From: Mycobacterium sp. NAZ190054
GTDB lineage: Bacteria > Actinomycetota > Actinomycetes > Mycobacteriales > Mycobacteriaceae
Direction: 5' to 3'
Assembly (NCBI RefSeq): GCF_001545925.1
Contig: NZ_LMVQ01000046.1
Location: 1 to 45,438, forward strand
Length of the DNA: 45,438 nt
In this document: in pieces, positions 34,173 through 43,162 of the stretch
How positions within the stretch are numbered: the first letter of the stretch is position 1
Layout: each line of letters begins with the position of its first letter
Program-made: the position numbers and the translations under genes
Notes under the pieces: generated by a model
Databases searched by the model: none
Seen by the model: only the letters and a program-made list of their open reading frames with translations
Told to the model about the DNA's origin: nothing

Positions 34173-35159
34173 ATGACACACAAGCAACACCCCCTCGGAT
34201 CCGGTTTCACCGCGGCCTCGACGGCCGACGACGTCCTTCGGGGCATCGACCTGTCGGGGACGAACGCCGTCGTCACCGGCGGCCACGTCGGACTCGGCCT
34301 CGAGACGACCCGCGCGCTGAGCAAGGCCGGTGCATCCATCACCGTCGGCTCACGCAACCCGGACCGGGCCGCGCCCGCACTGGCCGGTGTGGACCGGGTC
34401 GAGATCGCCGAACTCGATCTGCTCGATCCGGCGTCGATCGACGCCTTCGCCACCCGCTGTCTGGACACCGGACGTCCGCTGCACATCCTGATCAACAACG
34501 CCGGCATCATGGGCGGCGAGCTGATGCGCGACGCCCGCGGGTACGAATCGCAGTTCGCGACCAACCATCTGGGGCACTTCCAACTGACGCTGGGCCTGCT
34601 GCCCGCCCTGCGCGCGGCCGCCGGCGCCCGCGTCGTGAACGTGTCGTCCGGTGGCCATGCGCTGTCCGACATCCGTTGGGACGACCCACACTTCACCACG
34701 GGTTACGACGGCATGCTCGCCTACGGCCAGTCCAAGACCGCCAACGTCCTGTCCGCCGTGGAGTTGGACCGGCGCTGGGCCGACGAGGGCATCCGCGGGT
34801 ACGCCGTGCACCCGGGCATCGCGCACGGCACCAACCTCGCGCCGTGGCTCACCGACGAGGAACTGCGGGCCATGGGGATCATCGACGACGCGGGCAGGGC
34901 TGTCCTCGATCCCGACCGCGAGCTCAAGACACCGCAACAGGGCGCCAGCACCAGCGTGTTCGCAGCGACCAGTCCACTGCTGTCCGGCATCGGCGGCGTC
35001 TACTTGAAGGACAACGACATCGCGCCGCTCAACGGCGACACCCCGGCGGTCGTGTTCGGGACCGAACCGATCGTCTCGCGCGGTGTCGCGCCGCACGCGG
35101 TCGATCCCGATTCGGCGGCACGGCTCTGGGACCTGAGCGAGCGCCTGCTGACGGTATGA
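34173..35159 (+). CDS. short-chain dehydrogenase/reductase
   Basis: A 328-residue classical-type SDR resembling the retinol dehydrogenase/WW-oxidoreductase branch. Cofactor motif TGGHVGLGLETT, then NNAGIMGG, Ser in VVNVSSGGHALSD and catalytic Y-x-x-x-K in AYGQSKTAN. GAAAGGACG precedes the ATG. It is co-directional with the aldo/keto reductase and probably under the same XRE regulator. Substrate unknown. Confidence 0.9.
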   Translation: MTHKQHPLGSGFTAASTADDVLRGIDLSGTNAVVTGGHVGLGLETTRALSKAGASITVGSRNPDRAAPALAGVDRVEIAELDLLDPASIDAFATRCLDTGRPLHILINNAGIMGGELMRDARGYESQFATNHLGHFQLTLGLLPALRAAAGARVVNVSSGGHALSDIRWDDPHFTTGYDGMLAYGQSKTANVLSAVELDRRWADEGIRGYAVHPGIAHGTNLAPWLTDEELRAMGIIDDAGRAVLDPDRELKTPQQGASTSVFAATSPLLSGIGGVYLKDNDIAPLNGDTPAVVFGTEPIVSRGVAPHAVDPDSAARLWDLSERLLTV

Positions 35160-35192
35160 CGCCGCCACCGGTACCGCGGCTAAGGTGGCCGG

Positions 35193-36899
35193 GTGGCCAC
35201 CGCACCGCGACCCGCGCTGCTCACCGATCCGTTCGTGCAACGTCCGGAACCCGACTTCACCGAGGTGGCCTGGTTCACCGAGTTCGCCGGTGACTCGCAC
35301 CATGTCCTGATCGGCGACAGCGTCGACGGCATGTCCGAAACCGCGCTCGCCGAGGCGGTTTCACGAGGTGTCTGGCCGGAGGTCCGGGTCGTCGCCGCCC
35401 AGACGGTCCGCCTCACCCGGGTCGCCGAGGATCCGGACTCGCGGCTGCCCGCCGACCGGAAGCCGGCGACGGGCATCGCCGGACGCGAGGTCTACCGCCA
35501 CCATGCCGCGATACCGCTTCGACCGGGCGCTCGGGAGCGGTACCGCGTGGTGAGCACGCTGGGCGACGCGCGGGCCGTGTCGGCACCGTTCCCGATCCGG
35601 GGACCTCTCCGAGCCGGCGAGGCCGCCGTCGTCATGCTGACCTCCGACCACCAACTGCTGCCGAACGTCGCGGCCAACATCGAGTTCGCGGCGCGCACCA
35701 TCACCGAACAGCTCGGCCCCATCGACGCCGTGTTCATGCCCGGAGACCTGGTCAACGTGCCGGATCGGGCCTCGGAATGGTTCGACGACCAGCGCGGCAG
35801 CGCGTTCTTCCCGGTCATGCAGGGATGCGCCGCGGCCGTCGCCTCGGACGGCAACAGCTACCGCGGTGCCCCGATCATCCAGTCCGCCCCGCTCTACCCG
35901 GCGATCGGCAATCACGAGGTACAGGGTCGCCGCGCCGGGCACACGTCGCTCGACGACTCCTTCAACGACGCGGTGCCGCGGGCGGTCGCCGGCCCGGCCG
36001 ACCATTCGTTCTCGGTGACCACCTACGAGGAGATCTTCTCGCCGCCGCGATCCGGTCCCGGCGGCAAACGGTACTACGCCACCACCGTCGGTGACATCCG
36101 GTTGATCGCACTGTTCGCGACCCGGGTGTGGCGTCCCGACCGGGCTGATCCCGATCCGGAGACCCGCACGGCCAACACCCGTTTCCAGGAGCGCCGTGAC
36201 CACCTCACCGAACCTTCACGGCAAGGCCACGGCGCGTTCATCTTCGAATCACTCGGCGTCGGCTCCCCTCAGTACGACTGGCTGCGACGGGAATTGGCCT
36301 CCCCGGCGTTCCGGGCCGCGAAGTACACCGTGGTCATGCTCCACGAAGGCCCGCACAGCCTGGGGGAGAACGTGGTGCCGGCGTTCACCCCGCCACGGAG
36401 AGTGGAGGAGCGCGACGACCACGGTGAGCTCGTCGGGATCCGGTACGACTACCCGGCGGCCGAGAACATGCTGTTGCGTGATGTGGCGCCGCTGCTGGAG
36501 AGCGCAGGCGTCGATCTCGTCTACAGCGGGCACAACCACCTGTGGAACCGGTTCACCTCACCGGCGGGCGTGCACTATCTGGAAGCGTCCAACACCGGGA
36601 ACAGTTTCGGCGCCTTCCTGGACATCTCGGGGCGCAGCAGACCGGCGCCTCCGGCACCGTGGCGCGCCGAAGACACGCCGGTGCAGGGCAACCCCGGCGG
36701 ACTGGCCCCGGTGGTGCCGACCATCGCGCCCGTGCGCGATGACCGGGGCAGGCCGCTGCCCTACATCGCCGACGACAACCTGGTGGTGTTCCAGGCTCTG
36801 CACACCGGCACGGGCACCGTCACCAGCTGGTATGTCGACATGAACGAGACACCAACGACTGCAGTCAAATTCGACGAGTTCCCGCTGCGTCGCCACTGA
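35193..36899 (+). CDS. metallophosphoesterase family protein
   Basis: A 568-residue calcineurin-like phosphoesterase. The metal motifs occur in order: TSDHQ at about 150-154 (in place of D-x-H), GDLVN at 184-188, GNHE at 239-242, and GHNH in YSGHNHLWNRF. There is no signal peptide. The GTG start at 35193 has AAGG upstream. An N-terminal domain of about 140 residues resembles the beta-rich domain of purple-acid or PhoD-type enzymes. It lies directly upstream of the phosphonate cluster and could release phosphate, but a separate promoter region intervenes. Confidence 0.85.
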   Translation: MATAPRPALLTDPFVQRPEPDFTEVAWFTEFAGDSHHVLIGDSVDGMSETALAEAVSRGVWPEVRVVAAQTVRLTRVAEDPDSRLPADRKPATGIAGREVYRHHAAIPLRPGARERYRVVSTLGDARAVSAPFPIRGPLRAGEAAVVMLTSDHQLLPNVAANIEFAARTITEQLGPIDAVFMPGDLVNVPDRASEWFDDQRGSAFFPVMQGCAAAVASDGNSYRGAPIIQSAPLYPAIGNHEVQGRRAGHTSLDDSFNDAVPRAVAGPADHSFSVTTYEEIFSPPRSGPGGKRYYATTVGDIRLIALFATRVWRPDRADPDPETRTANTRFQERRDHLTEPSRQGHGAFIFESLGVGSPQYDWLRRELASPAFRAAKYTVVMLHEGPHSLGENVVPAFTPPRRVEERDDHGELVGIRYDYPAAENMLLRDVAPLLESAGVDLVYSGHNHLWNRFTSPAGVHYLEASNTGNSFGAFLDISGRSRPAPPAPWRAEDTPVQGNPGGLAPVVPTIAPVRDDRGRPLPYIADDNLVVFQALHTGTGTVTSWYVDMNETPTTAVKFDEFPLRRH

Positions 36900-36974
36900 C
36901 CGCACCGCGCACCTCGATGGCTGCGCGACGTTGCGCCACGCGTCGACTTCCGTTAACCCGCACGTCGCCGACGC

Positions 36975-36984
36975 TGTCTAGACA
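36975..36984. promoter_or_regulatory. PhnF/HutC-type operator TGTCTAGACA
   Basis: A perfect 10-bp palindrome containing GTCTAGAC, which fits the HutC-subfamily consensus GT-N-TA-N-AC. It lies 43 bases before phnD, and a HutC-family PhnF is encoded in the same cluster, so autoregulation is likely. Confidence 0.65.
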
Positions 36985-37026
36985 TGTACACAGCAAATGC
37001 CGGTGAGCAACAGATGGGAACAACCG

Positions 37027-37917
37027 ATGTCCGGACGCAGGATCGTCACAGGCACTGTCGCGTTATTGTCCGCGGCCGCGCTCGCCGCCGGGTGCAGCAG
37101 CCAGCCCTCCGAGGAAGACAGCTCCGGCACCATCCGGCTGGCCGTCACCGACCTCCAGGGACTCGAAGAGCTGCAGCGCGAATACGGGGCGTTTGAAACA
37201 ACTTTCGAGGAGCGCTCGGGACTGGGCATCGAGTTCTTCGCGGTCAACGACCGCACCGCGGCGGCGGCGGCGCTGCAGGCAGACCGGGTCGACGTCGTGT
37301 TCACCGGCCCCGCCGAGTACGTGGTGATCCACGAGCGGACCGGTGCCGAGCCCATCGTGGCGATCGAACGTGACGGCTACCGTTCCTGCATCTACACCCG
37401 GGCGGACTCCGGGGTCAAGAGTGTGGAAGAGCTACGCGGCAAGAAGGTCGCGATGTCGGACATCGGCTCGACCAGTGGGCATCTCGGCCCGTCGCAGATC
37501 ATCAAGGACGCCGGCGTCGATCCCAGCACAGAGGTCGAGGTGCTCACCGTCGGCGATACGGTGCACGAATCCCTCAAGCGTGGTGACGTCGACGCGGTCG
37601 GCATCGGATGCCACGACTACGAGGAGTTCATGGCCGAGGACGACGCGTCGCAGTACGTGCTGATCGAGGAAGGCCCCGTGCTGCCACCGGACCTCCTGGT
37701 CGGCCGGGAAGGCCTCGACCCGCAGACGGTCACGACCATTCAGGCCACGTTCAGGGACCACTTCGACGAGTTGCTGACCGCCATGCTCGAAGGCAAGGAC
37801 AACGCGAAATACGCCAACGCCCGGATGGTCGAGGTGACCGATCCCGACTACGACACCGTCCGTTCGATGTACCAGGCCGTCGGTGTCGACGACTTCTCCG
37901 ACTTCCTCGGTGATTGA
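37027..37917 (+). CDS. phnD: phosphonate ABC transporter substrate-binding lipoprotein PhnD
   Basis: A 296-residue extracytoplasmic binding lipoprotein. The signal peptide (MSGRRIVTGTVALLSAAALAAGC) ends in lipobox AAGC with Cys23 as the lipid anchor; this sets the start at 37027 rather than the ATG ten codons upstream. The mature part has the PhnD-like elements DRVDVVFTGPAEYVVI, GKKVAMSDIGSTSGHLGPS and DAVGIGCHDYEEF. It delivers phosphonate or phosphite-like anions to PhnCE. First gene of the cluster, two bases ahead of phnC. Confidence 0.92.
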   Translation: MSGRRIVTGTVALLSAAALAAGCSSQPSEEDSSGTIRLAVTDLQGLEELQREYGAFETTFEERSGLGIEFFAVNDRTAAAAALQADRVDVVFTGPAEYVVIHERTGAEPIVAIERDGYRSCIYTRADSGVKSVEELRGKKVAMSDIGSTSGHLGPSQIIKDAGVDPSTEVEVLTVGDTVHESLKRGDVDAVGIGCHDYEEFMAEDDASQYVLIEEGPVLPPDLLVGREGLDPQTVTTIQATFRDHFDELLTAMLEGKDNAKYANARMVEVTDPDYDTVRSMYQAVGVDDFSDFLGD

Positions 37918-37918
37918 C

Positions 37919-38722
37919 ATGGCGGTTCCGACCCGGTTCGCCGGCCCGCCGCAGGCCCGCACCGGTAGCGATGCTGCGATCCACGTCGAGGACCTGCGGC
38001 TGCGCTACCGGCGCGCCGAGAGGCATGTCCTCAACGGGGTGAACCTACGGGTGGCCCACGGTGAGAAGGTCGCGCTGATCGGCACCAACGGGGCGGGCAA
38101 GTCGACGCTGCTGCGGTGCCTGGTGCGACTGGCCGAGCCCACCGGCGGCACCGTTTCCCTGGGCGGGGCCGACGTCACCTCGGCCTCCAGGCGTGCGTTG
38201 CGCGGCATCCGCCGCGACATCGGATTCGTCTTCCAGCGCTTCCACCTGATTCCGCGGATCTCGGTACTGCACAACGTGATCCACGGCGCGATGGGCCGGC
38301 ACGGGACACGCTGCGCATGGCCGCTGACCAGCCCTGCCGCGGTACGCCGGGAAGCGATGGAGAGTCTGGAGCGGGTGGGTCTGGCCGGCCTCGCCGAGCG
38401 CCGGGTGGACACGCTGTCCGGCGGGCAGCAGCAGCGGGTGGCGATCGCCAGGATGCTCATGCAGCGACCCGGCATCATCCTCGCCGACGAGCCGGTGGCC
38501 AGCCTGGACCCCGCGTCGGCGACCGCGGTGATGGAACTGCTGTCCTCGATCGCCGCCGAGCGCCGGGTCACCGTCGTCATGGCGCTGCACCAGATGGACC
38601 TGGCGTTGCGCTACGCCGACCGTGTGGTCGGATTGAGCGGCGGCACAGTGCAGTTTGACCGTCCGGCCGCCGAATGCGACGCAGCGCAGCTCGCACCGAT
38701 CTTCGCCGACGGTGCCTCGTGA
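37919..38722 (+). CDS. phnC: phosphonate ABC transporter ATPase PhnC
   Basis: A 267-residue ABC ATPase. Walker A GTNGAGKST, Q-loop GFVFQRFHLI, signature LSGGQQQRVAIARML, Walker B IILADEPVASLDP and H-loop ALHQMDLAL are present. RFHLIPRISVLHNVIHGAMGRH after the Q-loop is typical of PhnC. ATG 37919 lies one base after the phnD stop. The stop overlaps the GTG of phnE. Confidence 0.93.
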   Translation: MAVPTRFAGPPQARTGSDAAIHVEDLRLRYRRAERHVLNGVNLRVAHGEKVALIGTNGAGKSTLLRCLVRLAEPTGGTVSLGGADVTSASRRALRGIRRDIGFVFQRFHLIPRISVLHNVIHGAMGRHGTRCAWPLTSPAAVRREAMESLERVGLAGLAERRVDTLSGGQQQRVAIARMLMQRPGIILADEPVASLDPASATAVMELLSSIAAERRVTVVMALHQMDLALRYADRVVGLSGGTVQFDRPAAECDAAQLAPIFADGAS

Positions 38723-39558
38723 GCCCGACGACGAACCCGCTGCCCTCGACCACCGGCAGCCCCGGGGCGCCACCCCGGTTCCGGCGACCCAGCCTGATGA
38801 CGCTGGTCATCGTGCTCGTCGTGGGCGGGTTGCTGGCGCACGGGTGGACCCAGGGCGTCGCCGTGCGGCCCGACTCACTGGCCACCGGGGTGTTCCGGCT
38901 CGGCGACTTCCTGTCCCAGGCCGTGCCACCGGACACCAACCGTGTCGGACCCATCCTCAAAGCGTTGCTCGTCACGGTCGAGATGGCCCTGCTGGGCACG
39001 ATCATCGGCGTGATCCTGAGCGTGCCGCTGGCGGTCCTCGCCGCGCGCAACACCTCGCCCCACCGCTCGCTGTACGCCCTCAGCCGCGCCGTGATCACCG
39101 TCAGCAGGACCATCCCCGACCTGGTCTGGGGTCTGATCTTCGTCATCGCCGTCGGGCTCGGGCCCGAAGCCGGGGTGCTGGCCATCGCCGTCGATGTGAT
39201 GGGCTTCTGCGGGCGGTTCTTCGCCGAGAGCATCGAGGACATCGACCCCGGCCGCATCGAAGGGTTGCAGGCGCTCGGTGCGCCACGATTCGGCATCCTG
39301 GCCGGCGGTGTGCTCCCGGCGTGTGTCCCGTCGTTCGTCACCACGTCGATGTTCGCGCTGGAATCGTCGGCGCGCTCGTCGGTCGTGCTGGGCCTGGTGG
39401 GTGCCGGCGGTATCGGTATCGAGCTCGCCACCTCTATGACGCTGCTGCGCTACGACGAAGCGGCCACCATCATCCTGGCCATCCTGGCGGTCGTCGTCGC
39501 GTTCGAACGGGTGTCGGCGGCGATTCGCCGGCGCATCCTGGGAGGGACCGGCCGATGA
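38719..39558 (+). CDS. phnE: phosphonate ABC transporter permease PhnE
   Basis: A 279-residue inner-membrane permease with about six helices. The EAA loop is readable as EGLQALGAPRFGILAGGVLP, and VSRTIPDLVWGLIFVIAVGLGP is typical of PhnE. GTG 38719 overlaps the phnC stop (GTGA). The stop overlaps the regulator start (ATGA). Confidence 0.92.
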   Translation: MSPTTNPLPSTTGSPGAPPRFRRPSLMTLVIVLVVGGLLAHGWTQGVAVRPDSLATGVFRLGDFLSQAVPPDTNRVGPILKALLVTVEMALLGTIIGVILSVPLAVLAARNTSPHRSLYALSRAVITVSRTIPDLVWGLIFVIAVGLGPEAGVLAIAVDVMGFCGRFFAESIEDIDPGRIEGLQALGAPRFGILAGGVLPACVPSFVTTSMFALESSARSSVVLGLVGAGGIGIELATSMTLLRYDEAATIILAILAVVVAFERVSAAIRRRILGGTGR

Positions 39559-40292
39559 CGGGTCACCGTCTGGAATCCATCAACAGGTACTCCGGTCAGC
39601 CGCTGTACCGCCAGCTCAGCGATGTCCTCCAGATGCGCTTGACACACCGGGCCAAACCCGGTGACAAACTGCCCAGCGAGGCCGAACTGTCACAGGAGTT
39701 CGACGTCAACCGGTTGACGGTACGGCGGGCGCTGGACGAGCTCAACCAACGGGGCCTCATCGAAACCGTGCGCGGCAAGGGCTCTTTCGTGGCCACACCG
39801 CGGATGCGTTACGACATGTCGGCCGGCCGCGACGCCAGCTTCACCCGCACCATGCTCGAAGCCGGTCACCGTGTCGCGATCGAGGTCCTCTCGACGGACA
39901 TCGCCGAGAGCGACGAGGCCGGTGCCGCATTACGCACGCAGGAACCGCTTTTCGTGTGCACCACGCTCCGGCTCGTCGACGACGAGCCGTGGTCGGTGTC
40001 GACGACCTCGATCCCGACCGACCGTTTCCCGCGGCTGGCCCAGCAGTGGGCAGGCGACACCTCGTTGTTCGACTACCTCCTCGAAAACCACGGAGTGCGC
40101 ATGCAACGCGCGTCACGGACGTTCGCCGCGAGCCTGGCCGAACCGGTTGAAGCCGAACATCTCCGCATCAGGGTCGGTTCGGCGATCCTGGAGATGCGGG
40201 GCCTGAACGTCGGCCAGGACGGTGCGCCGATCGCCGCCGTGCGGCACCGGTTCCGCGGGGACCACGTGCAGTTCACGGTGGACCTCTCATGA
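39555..40292 (+). CDS. phnF: GntR/HutC-family regulator PhnF
   Basis: A 245-residue regulator with an N-terminal winged helix (KLPSEAELSQEFDVNRLTVRRALDELNQRGLIETVRGKGSFV) and a C-terminal UTRA ligand domain (LRIRVGSAILEMRGLNVGQDGAPI ... FRGDHVQFTVDL). It is translationally coupled on both sides. PhnF proteins repress phosphonate genes; the GTCTAGAC palindrome before phnD fits its expected site. Confidence 0.9.
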   Translation: MTGHRLESINRYSGQPLYRQLSDVLQMRLTHRAKPGDKLPSEAELSQEFDVNRLTVRRALDELNQRGLIETVRGKGSFVATPRMRYDMSAGRDASFTRTMLEAGHRVAIEVLSTDIAESDEAGAALRTQEPLFVCTTLRLVDDEPWSVSTTSIPTDRFPRLAQQWAGDTSLFDYLLENHGVRMQRASRTFAASLAEPVEAEHLRIRVGSAILEMRGLNVGQDGAPIAAVRHRFRGDHVQFTVDLS

Positions 40293-40705
40293 GGCCGGAA
40301 GCACGCTTCGAAGCGCTGGGGGACGCCGACGCCCACGCGCTGGAACGGCTGGCCGACGACATCCTGGCCACCGATGTGGCGGTGTCGGTGACCACCGGGC
40401 CGGAATCGGTGAGCGCGCCGGTCCGGGTGCCGGTTCCCGGCTCCGGCGACGCCACCGTGGTCCTCGGCCACGTGGCGCTCACCCGGTGCACCGTCGAGCT
40501 GGCCGGTGTCCGCGGCGACGGGATGCGTGCCGGCTATGACCTGCGCGGTGCGGTGGCAGCGGCGATCTGCGACGCCGAGTGCGAACGTCGCGGCCCGCAC
40601 GCGCAGCAGGTCGACGCGCTGTGCCGGGACGCGTTGCAGGCCCGGGCCGAACGGGGCCGGGCACGCGCCGACCTGGTCACCAGGACGCGGATGGAGCAGT
40701 CATGA
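40289..40705 (+). CDS. phnG: C-P lyase core subunit PhnG
   Basis: A 138-residue protein with LGHVALTRCTVEL and GMRAGYDLRGAVAAAICDA, the PhnG-type pattern. PhnG forms the core complex with PhnH, PhnI and PhnJ that attaches phosphonate to ATP ribose and cleaves the carbon-phosphorus bond. The ATG overlaps the phnF stop by 4 bases. Confidence 0.88.
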   Translation: MRPEARFEALGDADAHALERLADDILATDVAVSVTTGPESVSAPVRVPVPGSGDATVVLGHVALTRCTVELAGVRGDGMRAGYDLRGAVAAAICDAECERRGPHAQQVDALCRDALQARAERGRARADLVTRTRMEQS

Positions 40706-41265
40706 CCTGGGATGCCGTGCACGACAGCAGGACGGCCTTCTCGGCGTGCATGTGGGCGCTGTGCTCACCCGGGACACCGATCGAGTTGTCCTGCGCGCCC
40801 GCGGTGTGCGAGCACGCCGAACTCGACCGCGCCGCCGCGGTGCTGCTCGCACTGCTCGACCGGGGCCTGGGGCTCGGTGTCTCCGGCGGCGACGCGGCCC
40901 ACCGGGTCGCGGACACGGTCCGCGCGCAGACCGGCGCCAACGCGGCCGACCTGGACACCGCCGACTGGGTGCTGGTCCACGGTCCGGCCGCCACCGCGAT
41001 CACGCAGGCGCGGCGCGGTACCCGGCTGACCCCGGAGACCGGGGCGACCCTGGTGATCGCCACCGCCGGCGAAGCCCGGCCGCTTCTGCTGTCCGGGCCG
41101 GGCTTGCCCTGCCCGACAAAGTCTTTCATCCCGATCGACGCGCTGGCGTTGCATGCGCTGACCGCGGCGAACGCGAACCCGCCGACGGGTGTCGACGTGC
41201 TGATCGTCACGCCGGAGTGCCTGATCGGGTTACCGCGCAGCGTCACGATCCAGGCGGTGGCCTGA
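40702..41265 (+). CDS. phnH: C-P lyase core subunit PhnH
   Basis: A 187-residue PhnH: the start HDSRTAFSACMWALCSPGTPIEL, the central GTRLTPETGATLVI and the end GVDVLIVTPECLIGLPRSVTI follow the family. ATG 40702 overlaps the phnG stop (ATGA). Confidence 0.9.
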   Translation: MTWDAVHDSRTAFSACMWALCSPGTPIELSCAPAVCEHAELDRAAAVLLALLDRGLGLGVSGGDAAHRVADTVRAQTGANAADLDTADWVLVHGPAATAITQARRGTRLTPETGATLVIATAGEARPLLLSGPGLPCPTKSFIPIDALALHALTAANANPPTGVDVLIVTPECLIGLPRSVTIQAVA

Positions 41266-42287
41266 TGTACGCGAGCATGCACGAGAACGGCGCACTCGAC
41301 GCCGCACGGTCCATCGCGCGATCCAGAGGTCGCGGCGACACCGTCAGCACCGCCATCCTCGAAGAACAGGTCTGCGCCGAGGCCGGGCTGTGGGAACCCG
41401 CGGCGGCGCGCCGTGCACTGGATCAGTCGCACGGAGATCCGGCTCACGCGGTGTCCATCCTGCGGGTCTGGGCGGCGGCGCAGCCGCACCTCGACGCGCT
41501 GACGGTGCAACCGGAGGACATGGTGTTGACCCGGCGACTGTCGTCGGCCTACCCGCAGATCCCGGGCGGCCAATGGCTCGGGTTCGCCCCGGATCTCATT
41601 GCCCGGCAGCTTGATTGGTCCCCGGAAACCCGGCCGGATGACGTTCCCACCTCGCAACCGCGGCCTGCCGCGGGGACCGGCGACGTCCCCGATGCGCCCC
41701 GGCGCGCGGACACCATGCGGGTACGGGACCTCATCGAGAACACCCCGACGGTGACACCGCGCGACGACGGACCCGGGGACGACCCGGCCCGCGCGGTGCT
41801 GGTGCCGCCGCACAGCAGACCCAACCGGCTGGCGCTGCTCGCCCGCGGCGAGACCGGCGCCCTGGTCTCGCTGTCGGCGATGATCCTGGGCCGCCGACAG
41901 GAAGCGGTGCTGGTCGAGCTGACCGCCGGAGCGGCCTGGGTGCGAATTCCCCATCCGCGCACCGGAATTCCGGTAACGGTGGCGCAGGTTCCGATCACCG
42001 AGGTGGAAGTCGTGCTCGACGCCGACGTCGACGGCCGGCCCGGACTCGCGCTGGGGTGGGGCGCGACGCTGGGCACCGTCGAACGGCGCGCCATCGCGCT
42101 GGCCCTGCTGGACGCGGCGATGCTGGCCGATGGTGATCTGGCGGAGCCGTTGACACTCGACGAGCAGACCGTGATCGCGGCCACCGACGGCCCCGCCACC
42201 ACCGGCTTCGTCGAGCACCTGCGACTGCCGCACTACGCCGGCTTCACCGCCTACCTCGCGCAAGCCGCCGACAAGGAGCGAAAATGA
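41265..42287 (+). CDS. phnI: C-P lyase core subunit PhnI
   Basis: A 340-residue PhnI. MHENGALDAARS near the start, then MVLTRRLSSAYPQIPGGQWLGF and ATDGPATTGFVEHLRLPHYAGFTAYL near the end, are PhnI signatures. With PhnG/H/L it makes the ribose-phosphonate triphosphate intermediate. ATG 41265 overlaps the phnH stop (TGATG). Confidence 0.92.
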   Translation: MYASMHENGALDAARSIARSRGRGDTVSTAILEEQVCAEAGLWEPAAARRALDQSHGDPAHAVSILRVWAAAQPHLDALTVQPEDMVLTRRLSSAYPQIPGGQWLGFAPDLIARQLDWSPETRPDDVPTSQPRPAAGTGDVPDAPRRADTMRVRDLIENTPTVTPRDDGPGDDPARAVLVPPHSRPNRLALLARGETGALVSLSAMILGRRQEAVLVELTAGAAWVRIPHPRTGIPVTVAQVPITEVEVVLDADVDGRPGLALGWGATLGTVERRAIALALLDAAMLADGDLAEPLTLDEQTVIAATDGPATTGFVEHLRLPHYAGFTAYLAQAADKERK

Positions 42288-43162
42288 CCACCGATCAGGC
42301 CGCTACGGTGGCCGAGCTGGCCGCCCGGCACGGCCGCCGTGAGGCGTACGCTTACCTGGACGAGGACACCAAACGCAATGTGCGCCGGGCGATCCTCAAG
42401 GCGCTCGCCATCCCGGGGTGGCAGGTGCCGTTCGCCTCCAGGGAGATGCCCGTCGCCCGCGGCTGGGGCAGCGGCGGTCTGCAGGTGACGTTGTCGGTGG
42501 TCGGTCCCTCCGACACCGTCAAGGTGATCGACCAGGGCGACGACATGTCGGTCAACGCGGTCGGCATGCGCAAGCTGATCAGCACCTCGGCCCGGTGTGC
42601 GGAGACCACCAGCACCACCGAGGCCAGCATCATCCAGAGCCGGCACCGCATCCCGGAGACCGAGCTGCGGCCCGATCAGCTTCTGGTGCTGCAGGTTCCG
42701 CATCCCGAACCGCTGCGCCGCGTGGTGCCCGACGACCTCACCGCGCGGGCGTGTCACGCCGAACGTGACTACACACCGGCCTGGCTGGATCTGTACGACG
42801 CGCAGGCCCGCCTGGGCGGGCCCCGCACCGGCGCCGACCATCCCGTGCTGGTCGACGGCACCCGTCTGATGAGCCCGAGTCCCATCCCGCGCCACGATGT
42901 GCTGCGACTGCACCGTCGGCCCCATCCCATCCTGCTCGGCGCCGGCCGACGGGCACGGCTCACCGCGCTGCCGCCCTACACATCCGTGCAGCCACTGGCT
43001 TTCGAGGACATCGCCCTGGACCCCGAGAAGGCGGGAGGCGCCTGCCTGCACTGCGGCAGCACCACGTCCTACCGGGTGTCCACCGAAGGTGGCGGAGGGG
43101 AACTGGTGTGGTGTTGCAGCGACGTCGACGCATGCCGCAGGCGCACGGAGCCCGCGACATGA
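42284..43162 (+). CDS. phnJ: C-P lyase radical SAM subunit PhnJ
   Basis: A 292-residue catalytic radical-SAM subunit. The C-terminal cysteine cluster is intact: CLHC, then CC 20-21 residues on, and a final Cys 6 residues later (VWCCSDVDAC), matching Cys241, 244, 266 and the thiyl-radical Cys272 of the E. coli enzyme. The N-terminal LDEDTKRNVRRAILKALAIPG and PVARGWGSGGLQ are PhnJ-like. It should be catalytically competent. Confidence 0.94.
   Translation: MTTDQAATVAELAARHGRREAYAYLDEDTKRNVRRAILKALAIPGWQVPFASREMPVARGWGSGGLQVTLSVVGPSDTVKVIDQGDDMSVNAVGMRKLISTSARCAETTSTTEASIIQSRHRIPETELRPDQLLVLQVPHPEPLRRVVPDDLTARACHAERDYTPAWLDLYDAQARLGGPRTGADHPVLVDGTRLMSPSPIPRHDVLRLHRRPHPILLGAGRRARLTALPPYTSVQPLAFEDIALDPEKAGGACLHCGSTTSYRVSTEGGGGELVWCCSDVDACRRRTEPAT

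Noticed and set aside
35193..36899. Metallophosphoesterase as part of the phn operon.
   Set aside because: A 127-base spacer with its own palindrome precedes phnD, and the protein lacks a secretion signal or phosphonate-specific features; a functional link is only positional.
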